In this document: in pieces, positions 5,590 to 6,156 of the stretch
Position numbering within the stretch: the first letter of the stretch is position 1
Layout: each line of letters begins with the position of its first letter
Source of the DNA: Nitrospiraceae bacterium
GTDB lineage: Bacteria; Nitrospirota; Nitrospiria; Nitrospirales; Nitrospiraceae
Assembly (NCBI GenBank): GCA_025934615.1
Contig: JAICXS010000129.1
Location: 1-6,156 of the forward strand
DNA: 6,156 nucleotides
Direction of reading: 5' to 3'
Notes under the pieces: generated by a model
What the model saw: the letters and a program-made list of their open reading frames with translations, nothing else
Databases searched by the model: none
Told to the model about the DNA's origin: nothing
Made by a program: the position numbers and the translations under genes

Positions 5590-6156
5590 TTACGGGGCAT
5601 ATGCGGGCACCGTACGTCTCCGTGGCACCGTTTCCTCCTGGATTTCCACGCGATTTCGGCCGCGCGCTTTTGCCTGGTAGAGGGCGCGGTCCGCAGCGCC
5701 GATTAAGTCTTCATTTGTTCCCATTAAAGGTGGAGTGAACCCGGCCACGCCTAAACTGAGCGTCAGTCGAATGGGCACGCGCTGGATCAAGAATACATGC
5801 CGCTCTATTCGTTCTCGTATACGATTGGCCAGAACTCTCCCCGACGCTACGTCGGTCCGGGGAAGGATCATGGCGAACTCTTCTCCGCCGTAGCGAGCGA
5901 CCCGATCGACTTCACGCAACGAATGTCTGAGCACGGTCGCCACTTCTTTTAAGAGTGCATCCCCGACAGGATGCCCAAAACGATCGTTGACCAGTTTGAA
6001 ATTGTCCACGTCCCCAAGCAAAAGGCAGACCGGAGATCGATACCGCGCTGCCGACTTGACTTCTTGGCTAAGAAACTGATCAAACGCCCGTCGGTTATAC
6101 AGGTCGGTCAATCCATCTTTCATTGCCATCTGCTCCAGCGTGCGATGTGCCTCGGC
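5590..6156 (-). CDS. GGDEF diguanylate cyclase, N-terminus beyond right edge
   Basis: Makes c-di-GMP from two GTP. The 188 residues visible are a near-complete GGDEF domain at the C-terminus of a longer protein: the frame is open to the right edge through AEAHRTLEQ before the first internal Met (6129), which looks like a linker helix rather than a start. DGLTDLYNRRAF (14-25) is the family signature, GDVDNFKLVNDRFGH (48-62) carries the metal and substrate residues, and GGEEF (90-94) is the active-site loop. RxxD (Arg81 to Asp84), five residues before the GG, is the inhibitory I-site, so product feedback is expected. The tail after about 172 is short and basic/proline-containing. Any sensory or receiver domain would be upstream. 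The PilZ gene starts 19 bases after its stop, probably in one transcript. Confidence 0.95.
   Translation of the reverse strand, partial: AEAHRTLEQMAMKDGLTDLYNRRAFDQFLSQEVKSAARYRSPVCLLLGDVDNFKLVNDRFGHPVGDALLKEVATVLRHSLREVDRVARYGGEEFAMILPRTDVASGRVLANRIRERIERHVFLIQRVPIRLTLSLGVAGFTPPLMGTNEDLIGAADRALYQAKARGRNRVEIQEETVPRRRTVPAYAP

Noticed and set aside
1..6156. CRISPR array, tRNA, rRNA, riboswitch
   Set aside because: No regularly spaced repeats, cloverleaf or rRNA-like stretches were seen. Nearly all the sequence is accounted for by protein-coding genes.

Overview
This is a bacterial chromosomal window holding most of a chemotaxis gene cluster, flanked by a MinD/FlhG-like ATPase and two cyclic-di-GMP signalling genes. 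Moderate to high GC, dense gene packing, a CheZ, and an intergenic repeat beginning AGGATGCTGAAAAAG (a type I recall from Nitrospira genomes) suggest Nitrospira or a relative in the Nitrospirota. That assignment comes from memory and pattern, not from a search.

Layout. Reading leftward on the minus strand, a small helix-turn-helix protein (3775-3545) is followed by cheR (3469-2648), cheY (2615-2235), cheZ (2151-1552) and cheA, which starts at 1343 and runs off the left edge with its CheW-like C-terminus missing. A degenerate inverted-repeat element (1367-1484) lies between cheZ and cheA. On the plus strand, divergent from the HTH gene, is a MinD/FlhG-type ATPase (3932-4858). It is preceded by a possible 17-codon leader ORF (3882-3935) whose stop overlaps the ATPase start as ATGA. 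Converging on it from the right are a PilZ protein (5570-4968) and, just upstream of that, a GGDEF diguanylate cyclase whose N-terminus lies beyond the right edge.

How the genes fit together. CheA would phosphorylate CheY. CheY keeps the enterobacterial-type FliM/CheZ face, and CheZ keeps both its catalytic Asp/Gln pair and its C-terminal CheY-binding peptide, so this looks like a flagellar-type pathway. CheR would methylate receptors encoded elsewhere. The MinD/FlhG-like ATPase could position flagella or the chemosensory array. The GGDEF protein should make c-di-GMP and has an intact I-site; the PilZ protein has both canonical c-di-GMP-binding motifs.

The most notable observation is inside CheA. 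The linker between the HPt domain and the dimerisation domain, where a P2 domain is usual, holds two tandem 24-residue motifs resembling the MshEN/GspE-N fold, a known c-di-GMP-binding module. Together with the adjacent GGDEF and PilZ genes, this raises the possibility of direct c-di-GMP input into the chemotaxis kinase. That link is inference: the first Arg of the consensus motif is Lys in one copy and Pro in the other.
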